Source of the DNA: an uncultured Lachnospiraceae bacterium
GTDB lineage: Bacteria > Bacillota > Clostridia > Lachnospirales > Lachnospiraceae
Direction of reading: 5' to 3'
NCBI GenBank assembly: GCA_947626415.1
Contig: CANQSA010000008.1
Coordinates: forward strand, 1-64,000
Length of the DNA: 64,000 nt
Part shown: piece after piece, positions 9,216 through 18,531 of the stretch
Layout of the letters: every line of letters begins with the position of its first letter
How positions within the stretch are numbered: the stretch's first letter is position 1
The notes under the pieces: generated by a model
Databases searched by the model: none
What the model was told of the DNA's origin: nothing
What the model saw: the letters and a program-made list of their open reading frames with translations, nothing else
Translations under genes and position numbers: made by a program

Positions 9216-10361
9216 TTACTTCAACTCGATCCGCTGCATGGTATTGCTGCCGACCAGATAATAGGAATAAGCTCCCTCTGCCGGCACGATAGCCTTTACT
9301 TCTTCCGCAAACGTATAATTAAACTTTTCCCGGCCGCCCAGCGTCAGGATGCGGCAGGAAAAATCATCATACAGGATTACCGTATCTCCATCAAAGAGAA
9401 CTTCATCATATTCTTTTTCATATGTAGTTCTCAGGACTTCATCTCCGTCCAGATCATAGATCACCAGTTCAAACGGCGCGTCACTGCTGCTGTTATAGAA
9501 CACCATTCCCACATAGGATTCCGAATAAAATACCTTCTTAATCTCCTCGGTAAACGTCTCTTCCGCAATGATCTCCGGCTTATTCTTCATAGAATAGAAG
9601 GTAATGATATTACTGCCGAACGCGACAGCCGTCTGGTTATTGACAAATTCTACCTCCGGCACGACGGAAGTGGTATAATGGTTAAAGCCGCCTACCATAC
9701 GGTCCACCTCGTTCTGTCCGATGTCGGAGAAATTATAAAACAGCACCCTGGTTTCAGCCTGTCCGCCGTTAATACAGATATAGGAAACGACCATCCTGGT
9801 GCCGTCCTCCGAAAGAGAAAAATCCAGCGGATATCCGTTGCCGTCCAGCACGGTCTTCCCTGCGATCAGGGAATTCCCGCCTTTATCGCGTACCTCGATA
9901 TAATTGGACTCTCCGTCCTCCTCAAGCGCGGCTACCACGCCCTGGTCGGCCACTTCCAGTTTCACGATCGGATACTGCATCTCCATCTGCCCCTGCAGGC
10001 CTTCCTCATTCATTACATATACTGTATTGGATTTCTGTTCTCCGACCGCCGCATAGGTACCGCAAACATCCATAATGGGATTCTTCATCTCATACGCCTG
10101 ATTCCAGACCTGTTTCATATCTTCCAGACAGGTGATCCCATCCTGATTATAGCGCAACAGATATTCGCCAAACGTCGCGTAGCGATAACTTCCCTGCTGT
10201 CCGATCTCCTGCTCTTCTTCCACGGTATACCCTTCAAATACCCGGAGGCGGTAATAAACTACGGCAATTATGATTACAGCCACGACCGCGGCCACAGCTC
10301 CGGCCACGATCATCATTCTGCGCCGTCTGTGCGCAGCGATCGCCTGATCATAGTTCTCCAT
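9216..10361 (-). CDS. DUF5711-like membrane-anchored beta-propeller protein
   Basis: A 381-residue protein with a positively charged start, one transmembrane helix at about residues 15-37 (MMIVAGAVAAVVAVIIIAVV), and an outer part made of repeated readout strands (YRYATFGEYLLRYN, YAAVGEQKSNTVYVMNEEG, MVVSYICINGGQAETRVLFY). This is the plan of the clostridial DUF5711 family, an extracytoplasmic beta-propeller of unknown function. A TTGCAT-17-TAAAAT promoter (10392-10420) precedes it, and AGGGGACGAAAG provides a ribosome site. The CvpA gene follows in the same direction. Confidence 0.75.
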   Translation of the reverse strand: MENYDQAIAAHRRRRMMIVAGAVAAVVAVIIIAVVYYRLRVFEGYTVEEEQEIGQQGSYRYATFGEYLLRYNQDGITCLEDMKQVWNQAYEMKNPIMDVCGTYAAVGEQKSNTVYVMNEEGLQGQMEMQYPIVKLEVADQGVVAALEEDGESNYIEVRDKGGNSLIAGKTVLDGNGYPLDFSLSEDGTRMVVSYICINGGQAETRVLFYNFSDIGQNEVDRMVGGFNHYTTSVVPEVEFVNNQTAVAFGSNIITFYSMKNKPEIIAEETFTEEIKKVFYSESYVGMVFYNSSSDAPFELVIYDLDGDEVLRTTYEKEYDEVLFDGDTVILYDDFSCRILTLGGREKFNYTFAEEVKAIVPAEGAYSYYLVGSNTMQRIELK

Positions 10362-10391
10362 TCTCTTTCGTCCCCTTTCATTTGTGCTTTC

Positions 10392-10420
10392 ATTTTAATG
10401 CATTCGCCCTTATTATGCAA
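10392..10420 (-). promoter_or_regulatory. promoter of the DUF5711-like/cvpA unit
   Basis: Minus-strand TTGCAT (10415-10420), 17-base spacer, TAAAAT (10392-10397), 31 bases before the start codon. Confidence 0.5.
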
Positions 10421-10429
10421 GTCCAATCT

Positions 10430-11593
10430 TTAAGGCAGGACCAGTTTCTGCCCTTCATAAATGGAATAATCCTCAGGGATATTGTTTGTCTTCCGAAGGA
10501 TTTCCAGCATATTGGGGTCCTCATAGATCCTCATACAGATCTGAAATAAAGTCTCTCCTTTTTTCACGGTATAATAAGAAATATTGGTGTCAACCGCAAC
10601 GGTTTCTTTCTCTTTTCCCGTACTCGTCTCCTTTTCCGCCTTTGTCGTTTCTTCCTTTTTTCCAGTGGTCTTTTCTTCGTTCTGGCCGGTTTCTTTCACG
10701 GCAGAGGTCTCGTTTTGCGGTTCCGTGGTCTCCTCCGGTTTAATATTCCCGTGTACCGCTTCCACCACAACATCTTTTCCTGCCGCTTCTCCGCCTAACT
10801 GCGCCGCCATCTGCGATACGGAATCTGTCAGCTCCGCGATCGTTCCGTTCTGCTGAAATACGGTAACAGCCGTCACCAGCAATACCAACGCCGCCGCAGC
10901 CGCGCCAACCTGAGCCATTTTCCGGTTCCAGACCGCATTCTCCGTCCGTTCCCGCAGACTCTCCCGGAACGAGCCGCCGCTCTGCCTTGCAAATAACGGT
11001 TCCCTTTGCTTTTCCGGCCCGATCTGATGCGCCAGAAAATATTTTTCCAGATTTTCATTTTTTTCAAAATAAACGGCGTATCCGCCCTGTTTTTTCAATA
11101 TTCCGTTTTCATACCGGTAAAATCCCGCTTCGCCCTCGCGCCGGTCCTTGATATAACAGATCTTGTCTCCTTTACTGAACTGTTCCACATGCAGGCGCAG
11201 CAGATCGATCTGTACATTTCCGTTATAATAGGGAAAATCCACATACCATCCTACGATTTCACTGTCCGGAAAATACGTCTTTTTTTCCTGCCGCAGCCCT
11301 TTCCAGATCTCTTCCGAAAATACCGGCAGCCCTTCTTGTGCCGGCGCGCAGATCAGGCCGGAAACAAACGTATAGAGCACGCCGTTTTCCCGTATCTGCA
11401 TTCCCGTCAGGATCCCATAGACTGTTTTTTTGTCTTCCGCCGGATTCCGTTTCAAATATGTCATCGCATAATCTTCTATGTATATCTTATGATCCGGCCC
11501 GCTTGTCCCGATCTGGCGGATATTCTTCGGTATTTTTATAATTGATTCCCCGCTTTTCTTTTGCTGCTCATCCTTATAAATTATTTCTATCAT
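10430..11593 (-). CDS. single-pass membrane protein with C-terminal LysM domain
   Basis: 387 residues from the ATG at 11593 (AAAGG upstream); the longer reading from 11728 has a basic run that looks untranslated. The N-terminal 215 residues form a cytoplasmic domain of unknown fold with phrases TVYGILTGMQIRENG and GWYVDFPYYNG. A transmembrane helix follows near residues 230-250 (AAAALVLLVTAVTVF), then a Thr/Glu/Lys-rich linker (TTGKKEETTKAEKETSTGK), then a LysM peptidoglycan-binding domain (YYTVKKGETLFQICMRIYED ... YEGQKLVLP). The order suggests a protein that links a cytoplasmic module to the cell wall. The cytoplasmic part resembles a degraded JAB/MPN protease fold (GW.VDFP), which I did not confirm. 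Confidence 0.8.
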   Translation of the reverse strand: MIEIIYKDEQQKKSGESIIKIPKNIRQIGTSGPDHKIYIEDYAMTYLKRNPAEDKKTVYGILTGMQIRENGVLYTFVSGLICAPAQEGLPVFSEEIWKGLRQEKKTYFPDSEIVGWYVDFPYYNGNVQIDLLRLHVEQFSKGDKICYIKDRREGEAGFYRYENGILKKQGGYAVYFEKNENLEKYFLAHQIGPEKQREPLFARQSGGSFRESLRERTENAVWNRKMAQVGAAAAALVLLVTAVTVFQQNGTIAELTDSVSQMAAQLGGEAAGKDVVVEAVHGNIKPEETTEPQNETSAVKETGQNEEKTTGKKEETTKAEKETSTGKEKETVAVDTNISYYTVKKGETLFQICMRIYEDPNMLEILRKTNNIPEDYSIYEGQKLVLP

Positions 11594-11609
11594 GCCCACA
11601 CCTTTCTTT

Positions 11610-11626
11610 CCTAAATCACGTTTAGG
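11610..11626 (-). promoter_or_regulatory. hairpin in the leader of the LysM gene
   Basis: CCTAAA (11610-11615) and TTTAGG (11621-11626) form a small stem-loop immediately upstream of the ribosome site. It could affect translation starts. No tract of T follows, so it is not a terminator. Confidence 0.35.
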
Positions 11627-11825
11627 AATATTTTCTCCATGATAGAATATCAGTTTTATTCGGAAAAAGCTGTCGAAGCGGGGACGGGTTCGGGATTTCT
11701 TTCCGACATTTTTTTCACGCCCCGGCATTGAATGAAACAGGCAAAACAGGGCATACTTTTTCTGGACTGCCGCATATACTGTTGTATACGCCTGTGTCCG
11801 AAAGAATTCCTGAAGGAGAAGAACT

Positions 11826-12401
11826 TTGAAAAAACCTGCCCTGCTGCCTGCGCATACTGCGGAAAATGTATATTATTTTAATTCCTATAAACCGGACGCC
11901 GCTTTTGATTTCGGCTTTGATCTCAAAACATTTTTGCCGCCTGTTCCCACCGCGGAAACGCCGATCATCTTTCTCTGCATCGGTACGGACCGCTCCACCG
12001 GGGACAGCCTCGGCCCGCTGATCGGATATAAGCTGGCAAAGCTCTGCTTTCCGGGAACCGTCATTTACGGAACTCTGGGGAATCCGGTTCATGCCCTGAA
12101 CCTGAAAAAAGTCTGCAGTCATATTCAGAATACCTACCGTTCTCCCTATATTGTCGCCATCGACGCCTCTCTGGGCAGTCGGAATCATATCGGCTATATT
12201 ACGCTTTCCACCGCTCCGCTGCAGCCGGGACTCGGCGTCAAAAAAAATCTCCCTAAAGTGGGAGATCTGGCGATCACCGGAATTGTCAATCAGGCAAAAT
12301 CCGGAGATTCTTATATGCTGCAGTCCACCCGCCTGTCCACGGTAATGAACATGGCGGACTGCATTGTAAAAGGGATCCGCATGGCGCTCTTAACGATGTG
12401 A
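11826..12401 (+). CDS. yyaC: YyaC-family spore protease-like protein
   Basis: A 191-residue protein of the DUF1256/YyaC family, a relative of the germination protease Gpr found in spore formers. Motifs seen: FLCIGTDRSTGDSLGPLIGYKL, the TLGNPVHALNL turn and the VAIDASLG strand. The start is a TTG codon at 11826 with AAGGAGAAG just upstream; no in-frame ATG is nearer to that site. The gene stands alone on the plus strand and ends ten bases from the convergent metalloprotease gene. Its presence supports a sporulating host. Confidence 0.87.
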   Translation: MKKPALLPAHTAENVYYFNSYKPDAAFDFGFDLKTFLPPVPTAETPIIFLCIGTDRSTGDSLGPLIGYKLAKLCFPGTVIYGTLGNPVHALNLKKVCSHIQNTYRSPYIVAIDASLGSRNHIGYITLSTAPLQPGLGVKKNLPKVGDLAITGIVNQAKSGDSYMLQSTRLSTVMNMADCIVKGIRMALLTM

Positions 12402-12410
12402 CGCGCCGGC

Positions 12411-13001
12411 TTAAAGAAAATTCGCTCCATTCTGTTTCAGCCACTCCCTGCGCCGTTCATAATCAGGCAGGATCCTGGCGACTTCCGCCCAGAAGCGCGG
12501 GCTGTGATTCATCTCGATCCGATGCGCCAACTCATGCACTACCACATAGTCCAGAATCTCTTCCGGCATCAGGATCAGCTTCCAGTTAAAATTCAGATTT
12601 CCCTGACTGCTGCAGCTTCCCCAGCGGGTTTTCTGCTCTTTCACGGCGATCCGCCCGTAGCTTACGCCCATCTGAGCGGCGTAATACGCCGTTTTCTCCA
12701 ACAAAACTTTCCTCGCGTGACGCCGGTAATACTGTACCGTAACGGAATCGAACTGGTTTTTGTTGATCTCCACGCTTTCCCGTTCCCTGCTTCGCTTCTG
12801 CATCTCGGCATATTTACGGCACAGCCAGTCTGTCTTCTCCTCGGCGAACCGGATGATCTGCCTGTCCGTTGCCGTTCTCGGCGCGCGGATCAGGACAGAC
12901 AGATCGCCCCTGATCTCCAGAGAGATCGTCTTGCGGGCAGAACGCAGGACCGTAATCTCCAATGTTGTATTTTCATAAGGAATGGTCAGGGTTTTTAACA
13001 T
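12411..13001 (-). CDS. YgjP-like zinc metallopeptidase (DUF45/SprT-type)
   Basis: 196 residues. The metal site VVHELAHRIEMNHSPRFW (H-E-x-x-H plus a later H) near residues 152-169 is typical of the YgjP/WLM group, and TRWGSCSSQGNLNFNWKL precedes it, as in all family members. Members are small cytoplasmic proteins of uncertain substrate, sometimes found with restriction genes. Here it is followed at 10 bases by the convergent YyaC gene and preceded at 21 bases by a GNAT gene on the same strand. Confidence 0.88.
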   Translation of the reverse strand: MLKTLTIPYENTTLEITVLRSARKTISLEIRGDLSVLIRAPRTATDRQIIRFAEEKTDWLCRKYAEMQKRSRERESVEINKNQFDSVTVQYYRRHARKVLLEKTAYYAAQMGVSYGRIAVKEQKTRWGSCSSQGNLNFNWKLILMPEEILDYVVVHELAHRIEMNHSPRFWAEVARILPDYERRREWLKQNGANFL

Positions 13002-13022
13002 GGTTTCCTCCGGATTCAGCGC

Positions 13023-13472
13023 TTAATAGATCCACTGGATAAATGCCTGTTTTTCATTCCGGTAATATCCCATATCCTCGTAAAACTGCAGTACGCCTTC
13101 TTCCCGGGAACTGGTCGTCAGCTGCACCTTATAGCAGCCCTTTTCCGTAGCGATCTCCTTGATCTGCTCCAGCATCTGTGTCGCCCAGCCCTGCCGTCTG
13201 TAGCGCTCATCTGTGATCAGGTTTTCCACAATGGCAAACGGCCGCTGTCCGTGGGTCAGATTCGGCACAATCACCAGCGTAGCCGTGCAGACAATCGTTC
13301 CGTCTGCTTCCCCGACCAGTACAAAAATGTGATTGCTCGTTACCAGTTCATTCCAGATCTCCTTGATCTGCTCGGTCTCCTTCGGCTTTGGCGTATGGTG
13401 AAACTGTACATACAGATCCAGCATCTTGTCCAAATCCTCCGCTTTTGCCTGTTTGATTATCTTCTGTTCCAT
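13023..13472 (-). CDS. GNAT-family N-acetyltransferase
   Basis: 149 residues from ATG 13472 (AAGAAGG upstream); the longer reading to 13580 adds a very basic stretch and lies over the promoter. The acetyl-CoA motif DERYRRQGWATQMLEQI near residues 85-101 and the following EKGCYKVQLTTSS strand mark the GNAT fold, with the usual FYEDMGYYR end. The acceptor is unknown. It shares a strand and short gap with the metalloprotease downstream, so the two are probably co-transcribed. Confidence 0.85.
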   Translation of the reverse strand: MEQKIIKQAKAEDLDKMLDLYVQFHHTPKPKETEQIKEIWNELVTSNHIFVLVGEADGTIVCTATLVIVPNLTHGQRPFAIVENLITDERYRRQGWATQMLEQIKEIATEKGCYKVQLTTSSREEGVLQFYEDMGYYRNEKQAFIQWIY

Positions 13473-13538
13473 AATTACCTTCTTTCCGGCGCGTTTACGC
13501 TGCCTTTTCTCACGACTGTCACGGTTCTTTCTCCATTC

Positions 13539-13566
13539 AGTATAGCACAAATGCTTTCTTTCGTCA
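13539..13566 (-). promoter_or_regulatory. putative promoter of the GNAT/metalloprotease unit
   Basis: Minus strand: TGACGA (13561-13566), 16-base spacer, TATACT (13539-13544), about 67 bases before the chosen ATG. This supports the shorter GNAT reading, because the longer one would start over or before the promoter. Confidence 0.5.
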
Positions 13567-13610
13567 CCCCTGTTTTTCATCTCTGCCGGAAAAATGCGCC
13601 GGCGCGGCAG

Positions 13611-15017
13611 TCAGTTTACCCGCCGCAGCCCTTTTGGATAATGGTTTTTGCAGATTCCGCCGGATGCCTTCCCCCACCCCAGAGAATATCCGTGAAAACA
13701 GACCAGTACCCAGCCGTTTTTCTCACAGGGAACTGTATGCCCCATCTGATACGCAAGCGCTTCCTGTTCGGTTTCCAGTTCCCGACGCTGTGCTGCCTCC
13801 TCGGGCCGGCACGCCATCGCGAGCGCATGCGCCGGTTCCAGCCGGTCTTTCTTCATAACGGCGATCTGCAGCCCCGGCCGCAATACCCGCATTCCCGATA
13901 AAGACGGCATTTCCGGCGGCAGCAGATAAATCTGCTCCCCAAAGCGGATCAGGCGTTCCATAGTCTTTTCCTGTCTCCAGATTTCCCCGGTCAGCAGACT
14001 CTTTACCAGTTCCAGATACTGCGCTTTCTGCTGCTTGCTGAGCGCTGCTTTGCTGCCATCCGGTTTTCCCTTCGGTTTCCTTTTTTCGTTTTCCGATATC
14101 CGATCCGGCGGCTCTTCATCCGCATTCCGCAGTCCGGCTGTTTCCCGACCCTGTGCGGACGGATCATGCTGCAACACCGCCGCGAAATGTCCTTCTCCCT
14201 TTTCCCGATGCGGCCAGAGCTTCTGCTGATGAGAGAGGGAAAATTCCGGATTGTGATCTAAAAATTCCCTGACCGCGATTTCATCTTCTTCCGGCGCAAA
14301 GGTGCAGGTAGAATAAATGATCTTCCCGCCGGGCCGCAGCATTTTCACAGCCTGTTCCAGGATAACCTGCTGCCGTTTCGCGCACATCTTTACCGTTTCA
14401 GGGCTCCATTCCGCAATCGCCTCCGGGTTCTTGCGAAACATTCCTTCTCCGGAGCAGGGCGCGTCCACCACGATCGTATCAAAAAAATGCGGGAAATGAG
14501 GAACCAGTTCCTCCGGCGCGTGATTCGTCACCACTCCGTTCCGGACGCCCATGCGTTCCAGATTCTGCGACAGGATCGCCGCCCGTCCCGCATGGATCTC
14601 ATTGGCCACAAGCAAGCCTTCTCCCTGCAGTTTCCCCGCAAGCTGCGTACTCTTCCCGCCCGGCGCCGCGCACAGATCCAATACCCGTTCTCCCGGTCTG
14701 ACGTCCGCCAGCTCCGCCGTCAGCATGGCGCTGGGTTCCTGAATATAATAGACGCCCGCATCATGGTATACATGCTTTCCGGGCCGCAGGGCTTCTTCAT
14801 AATAAAATCCGGTTTTACACCAGGGCACAGGCTCCAATCCGGATACCGGCCCGTCCGGCGCTTTTTCGCCGCATTTCAGCGGATTGATCCGAAGTCCGTG
14901 CAGCGCCGGTTTTTCATAAATTGCCAAAAACGGTTCCTGCTCCTGTCGGGGCAGAATCCGTTTTATGCTTTCTATATATGCGGTTGGCAGCAGTTCTCTG
15001 ATTGATTGATTCTCCAT
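13611..15017 (-). CDS. NOL1/NOP2/Sun-family RNA m5C methyltransferase
   Basis: 468 residues from ATG 15017. It transfers a methyl group from S-adenosylmethionine to cytosine C5 of rRNA or tRNA. SAM motif LDLCAAPGGKSTQLAG at about residue 110, VVDAPCSGEGMFRKNPEA (motif IV with its Cys) and IIYSTCTFAPEEDE (catalytic Cys of motif VI) are all intact. A polar linker of about 40 residues (QGRETAGLRNADEEPPDR and on) precedes a C-terminal domain of the RsmF/YebU type (LGWGKASGGICKNHYPKGLR). The best-matching known member is RsmF, but the exact target base cannot be told here. The stop of the GGDEF gene lies 35 bases upstream. Confidence 0.9.
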   Translation of the reverse strand: MENQSIRELLPTAYIESIKRILPRQEQEPFLAIYEKPALHGLRINPLKCGEKAPDGPVSGLEPVPWCKTGFYYEEALRPGKHVYHDAGVYYIQEPSAMLTAELADVRPGERVLDLCAAPGGKSTQLAGKLQGEGLLVANEIHAGRAAILSQNLERMGVRNGVVTNHAPEELVPHFPHFFDTIVVDAPCSGEGMFRKNPEAIAEWSPETVKMCAKRQQVILEQAVKMLRPGGKIIYSTCTFAPEEDEIAVREFLDHNPEFSLSHQQKLWPHREKGEGHFAAVLQHDPSAQGRETAGLRNADEEPPDRISENEKRKPKGKPDGSKAALSKQQKAQYLELVKSLLTGEIWRQEKTMERLIRFGEQIYLLPPEMPSLSGMRVLRPGLQIAVMKKDRLEPAHALAMACRPEEAAQRRELETEQEALAYQMGHTVPCEKNGWVLVCFHGYSLGWGKASGGICKNHYPKGLRRVN

Positions 15018-15052
15018 ACTTTTTTCCATTCCGGCGTGTTTTCGTGGGTTTC

Positions 15053-17398
15053 TCACTCACCGTTCGGACGGTTCGGAACGCTCCGATCCGGTTCAAACAG
15101 CCAGAAGGTTTCCTTTTTCTTTTCCGTGTAATCGTCCGAGCGATAAATACGCATTATCAGCCGGACTCCGTCCTTTCTGCGGTATGTCAGTTCCGGAACT
15201 TCCCCGTTTTCCAGAATTGTTTCCACATTCTCATATTCAGTCAGCGCATAGAACCGTTCCTGTTCTTCTTCAGCCACATAACTGTCGATATATTTTCTGA
15301 ACGCATGCTTAAAATGCTGATCTGTCTCGTCCAGCATAGAGGCAAAATACGGCGGCTCATAGATGATGCGGACTTTGTCTGTACACAGGTCCACTACATA
15401 TACGCCGAAGAAATAATGGGCGATGATAGACAGGAACATATCCGTATCTTTCTTCTCCACCAGCATCTGCTCCAGCTTGTAATTCATGAGCCGGGATTTC
15501 TTAACGTCTCCCTTTTCCTGATAATACCGGTTCTTTTCCTCATACATAAGCGCTTCCGCTTTTGCCAGCATCTGTTCCACATTCATCGTGCTGCTCTTCC
15601 AGGCGCTTCCTACGGATATATGATATCCCAACGCCTGCATTGCTTCTTTAAAATTGGAGATGCTCCGGTTCACCCACGCTTCCGTACAGTTAAAGCAGAA
15701 TACCACCATCTCGTCTCCGCCGATCCGATATGTGTGCTCCTTCCCGAACCTTTCCGCGATTGCCTGCCCAATCGTCCGCAGCATTTCGTCTCCGGCCGCG
15801 TGTCCCAGCGTATTGTTCATCTCATGCAGGCCGTTTACATCCATATAAATGCAGCATAGAGACTCACATCTCTCTTTTGCGTAGAGTTCCAGATTATGCT
15901 CATAGCTGTTCCGGTTCAGCAGTCCGGTCAGTTCATCCACGGTTCCCATCCGGTGGATCAGACGGTAGGAATCCAGGTTGCTCACCGCCATCATAAAGCA
16001 GCGTACGACGCATTCCAGCAGAGCGATGCTGTTTTTATTCTTCGCGTTGACCGCGCACAGCACGCCGACCAGTTTCCTATCCGAATCCAGCATCGGCGCC
16101 ATCGCCAAACTGGAGATTTCCCGTTCCGAAAAATACCGTTCTATCTCCTCCGGCAGTTCAGAATCATTTGCTTTCTGTTCCCACAGGACAGAATTCCCGC
16201 TTTCAATCTGTTCCCGCAGCCGGGCAAAAAACTGTTCTGAAAACGCCTTATCCCATTCCTGACCGTTAACCGGCCATTCATAGATCTCCTGGATCTTCTC
16301 ACCGTCCGTGCATATCAGCTTGGCATTCCTTGCTTTCAGCTTCTTTGCCACCTTCTGAAGCGCGTTTTCCATCTGTTCCGGATTTTTATGGACGTCAAAC
16401 AACGTCTGCTGCACATCATACATATACAAAGTCTGCCGCAGCAGCTGCTTCTGTCCGGCAACCTGTTTCCGCTCAAACAAAAAGATCCAGATACTGTACA
16501 GCAGATAGGCGAGGATCTCTCCTGCCGTTACCCAGTATAAAATACTGTATACCTGACGGGCGTTGCTTAACACCATCTCTTCCGGCATCGTTACCATGAG
16601 CATCCATTCGTTGATCTCAAGCGGCATATAATAAGAATAAAACCAGGTATTCGCCGTTTCGGAACGGAATATCACAAACCCCTTCTTTTTCTCCTCAACA
16701 TTTTTGCGCAGAGTCCCGAAGCTGCTGCCGCTTTTTGTCTCTCTGTTATTGAATTGATCGTCATATACATTTCCGTATGTATTATGCCAGGTATCGACCA
16801 GAAAATCTCCGGTTGTGCTGTCAACAATGTAAACCTGTGTATCCCGCTCTTCAACGGCGCCCGTATAGGTTTCCTTCAGCGTATTCAGCGGCAGAAAGCC
16901 GTATAAGATACCGGTCACATCTCCTGCTTCCCCAATGGGAACCGCCAGATAAATATATTTTTCATTTTCTGCGTCTTTTACGCTGTATGCGTTCGATATA
17001 TACGGAGCTTTGAATACTTCTGTCTCAAAATCCAATTCCTTCTGCATCGTCTCATATTTCTCGTCTAACAGAAGCATCTCTCCGTCCTTAGAGAGTATTC
17101 CAAAGCTGGCAAGTCCTTCGTCCTGCTCAAACGCGCGCAGATGTTCCTGCGTTTCTTCCGGTTCCATATCCTTGTGTTCGGATAAGAAAGACGAGATCAG
17201 ACGAGTCTGATCCAGATATCGCTCCATCGTGCTCCTTGTATCAACCGCAAGCTGCGCCGAGATGTCGCTCATATCCTTATAAGCGTCTTTTTCCGCGATT
17301 CCGCTGACCCGGACGCACATTACGACCAGTCCCGCGATCATAAATACTGCCATTAAAATAGTAGGGATAATTCTGATATAGCTGTATTTTCGTTTCAT
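15053..17398 (-). CDS. Cache-domain sensor diguanylate cyclase
   Basis: 781 residues: a transmembrane helix at about 8-30, an outer Cache-like sensing part (TTGDFLVDTWHNTYGNVYDD) up to the second helix near 290-310, a GAF-like segment (about 325-470), then a GGDEF domain with DELTGLLNRNSYEH, the substrate Asp in YMDVNGLHEMNNTLGHAAGDE, and the active-site variant GGDEM. A last domain of about 150 residues of unclear fold follows. An RxxD I-site in front of the GGDEM is not seen. GGDEM is accepted by active enzymes of this family, so it probably makes cyclic di-GMP in response to an outside ligand. It lies 30 kb from the pel-type cluster but may feed the same signal. Confidence 0.88.
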   Translation of the reverse strand: MKRKYSYIRIIPTILMAVFMIAGLVVMCVRVSGIAEKDAYKDMSDISAQLAVDTRSTMERYLDQTRLISSFLSEHKDMEPEETQEHLRAFEQDEGLASFGILSKDGEMLLLDEKYETMQKELDFETEVFKAPYISNAYSVKDAENEKYIYLAVPIGEAGDVTGILYGFLPLNTLKETYTGAVEERDTQVYIVDSTTGDFLVDTWHNTYGNVYDDQFNNRETKSGSSFGTLRKNVEEKKKGFVIFRSETANTWFYSYYMPLEINEWMLMVTMPEEMVLSNARQVYSILYWVTAGEILAYLLYSIWIFLFERKQVAGQKQLLRQTLYMYDVQQTLFDVHKNPEQMENALQKVAKKLKARNAKLICTDGEKIQEIYEWPVNGQEWDKAFSEQFFARLREQIESGNSVLWEQKANDSELPEEIERYFSEREISSLAMAPMLDSDRKLVGVLCAVNAKNKNSIALLECVVRCFMMAVSNLDSYRLIHRMGTVDELTGLLNRNSYEHNLELYAKERCESLCCIYMDVNGLHEMNNTLGHAAGDEMLRTIGQAIAERFGKEHTYRIGGDEMVVFCFNCTEAWVNRSISNFKEAMQALGYHISVGSAWKSSTMNVEQMLAKAEALMYEEKNRYYQEKGDVKKSRLMNYKLEQMLVEKKDTDMFLSIIAHYFFGVYVVDLCTDKVRIIYEPPYFASMLDETDQHFKHAFRKYIDSYVAEEEQERFYALTEYENVETILENGEVPELTYRRKDGVRLIMRIYRSDDYTEKKKETFWLFEPDRSVPNRPNGE

Positions 17399-17471
17399 TT
17401 CAATTCCTCGTTAACTGTTTCTTTTCTATCTATTTCTACTTAAAGATTATATGCCAAAATTCCGGCAATGT

Positions 17472-18242
17472 CTATAGGCCGTACATGCTTAAATACCAAT
17501 TTAATATTTTCTCTCCCCATAAAAACGCGGCAGCCATTCCCACGCACAGAAACGGGCCAAAGGCAAACTGAGACTTTCTTCCGGCCTTTTTACGCGCCAT
17601 CAGGATCACGCCGTACGCTCCTCCCGCCAGCGCGGCAAAAAACATGGCAAGCAGGCTGATCTTCCAGCCCATAAAAATCCCGCACGCCGCCATCAGCTTA
17701 ATATCGCCGCCGCCAAATCCGCCGGCGATCAGCATAGCCAGCAGCAGCATGGGGCCGCTGACGCAGACGATCCCGATCAGCCGGGAGACGAGACTGATCT
17801 CCGGAAATACAAAGATCGAGATCACGCCAACCAGCGCGGCAGCGATCACAAATCCGTCCGGAATCTCCATCGTATCCGCATCTACAAACGCCACTGCAGT
17901 CAGAACCGCGAAAAAAGCAAACACGGTCAGCGCTTTCCACTGGAATCCGTACTGATATACGCTAAGCAGCGCCAGCATGCCGCCCAGCAGTTCCACAACC
18001 GTATACCGGGCAGAGACCGGCGCCCTGCAATACCGGCATTTTCCACGCAGGCAAAGCCAGCTTACCACCGGAATCATATCCAAACCGGACAGAGCATGTC
18101 CGCAGTGGGTGCAGTGACTGCGCCCCGTGATAAAGTTCATATGCCGCGGCACCCGATAAATGACCACATTCAAGAACGAGAAAATACACATCCCCGCCAG
18201 CGCGGCCAGAACCGCCTCTGTAATTTTTAAAAACAGCTCCAT
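17472..18242 (-). CDS. prepilin leader peptidase (A24), orphan
   Basis: 256 residues and about eight membrane segments. Both cysteine pairs of the cytoplasmic loop (CTHCGHALS ... CRYCRAPVS) are present, followed by the aspartates of the bilobed site: VDADTMEIPDG and GGGDIKLMAACG. It would cut and N-methylate class III (type IV pilin-like) leader peptides. No pilin or assembly gene lies nearby, so the substrates must be elsewhere in the genome. Confidence 0.9.
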   Translation of the reverse strand: MELFLKITEAVLAALAGMCIFSFLNVVIYRVPRHMNFITGRSHCTHCGHALSGLDMIPVVSWLCLRGKCRYCRAPVSARYTVVELLGGMLALLSVYQYGFQWKALTVFAFFAVLTAVAFVDADTMEIPDGFVIAAALVGVISIFVFPEISLVSRLIGIVCVSGPMLLLAMLIAGGFGGGDIKLMAACGIFMGWKISLLAMFFAALAGGAYGVILMARKKAGRKSQFAFGPFLCVGMAAAFLWGEKILNWYLSMYGL

Positions 18243-18264
18243 ACAGACACCTCACTTCAATTGT

Positions 18265-18459
18265 TTAATCTCTTTCCAACCAACTGATGATTTCCTGCTC
18301 CTGTAAAATGGTCATAAAATCAGGCTTTTTGCGAATCTTATCAATAATATTTCTTAACCCGTCTACATATGGATCCTGACTCCATTGTTCCGTGTTTTGC
18401 AAAATATTATATATATTAAATACATAGCTTGAAAACTCTTCACGCTCCGGTCTGATCAA
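18265..18459 (-). CDS. small unrecognised open reading frame or gene fragment
   Basis: 64 codons beginning with TTG at 18457-18459 and without a clear ribosome site. The protein is acidic and helical (YVFNIYNILQNTEQWSQDPYV ... EQEIISWLERD). The lack of a good start, and its place between the AlbA gene and the prepilin peptidase next to tandem repeats, suggest a leftover C-terminus rather than an active gene. Confidence 0.35.
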   Translation of the reverse strand: MIRPEREEFSSYVFNIYNILQNTEQWSQDPYVDGLRNIIDKIRKKPDFMTILQEQEIISWLERD

Positions 18460-18480
18460 TCATCTGTTATAAAAAGAACA

Positions 18481-18522
18481 ATTAATACTTCAACTTGAAT
18501 AATTAATACTTCAACTTGAATA
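18481..18522. repeat. two tandem copies of a 21-base repeat
   Basis: The unit beginning ATTAATACTTCAACTTGAAT occurs at 18481-18501 and again exactly at 18502-18522, between the small reading frame and the 3' end of the AlbA-type gene. The inner TTCAACTTGAA is a near-palindrome. It may be a duplicated target, a regulatory site, or a scar of insertion. Confidence 0.85.
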
Positions 18523-18531
18523 ATTCTTTTA

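Noticed and set aside
11715..12188. 157-codon minus-strand frame
   Set aside because: Overlaps the YyaC-like gene, which has a clear family match and ribosome site.
15002..15859. 285-codon plus-strand frame
   Set aside because: Antisense to the GGDEF gene, whose domains are clear; no ribosome site or family resemblance.
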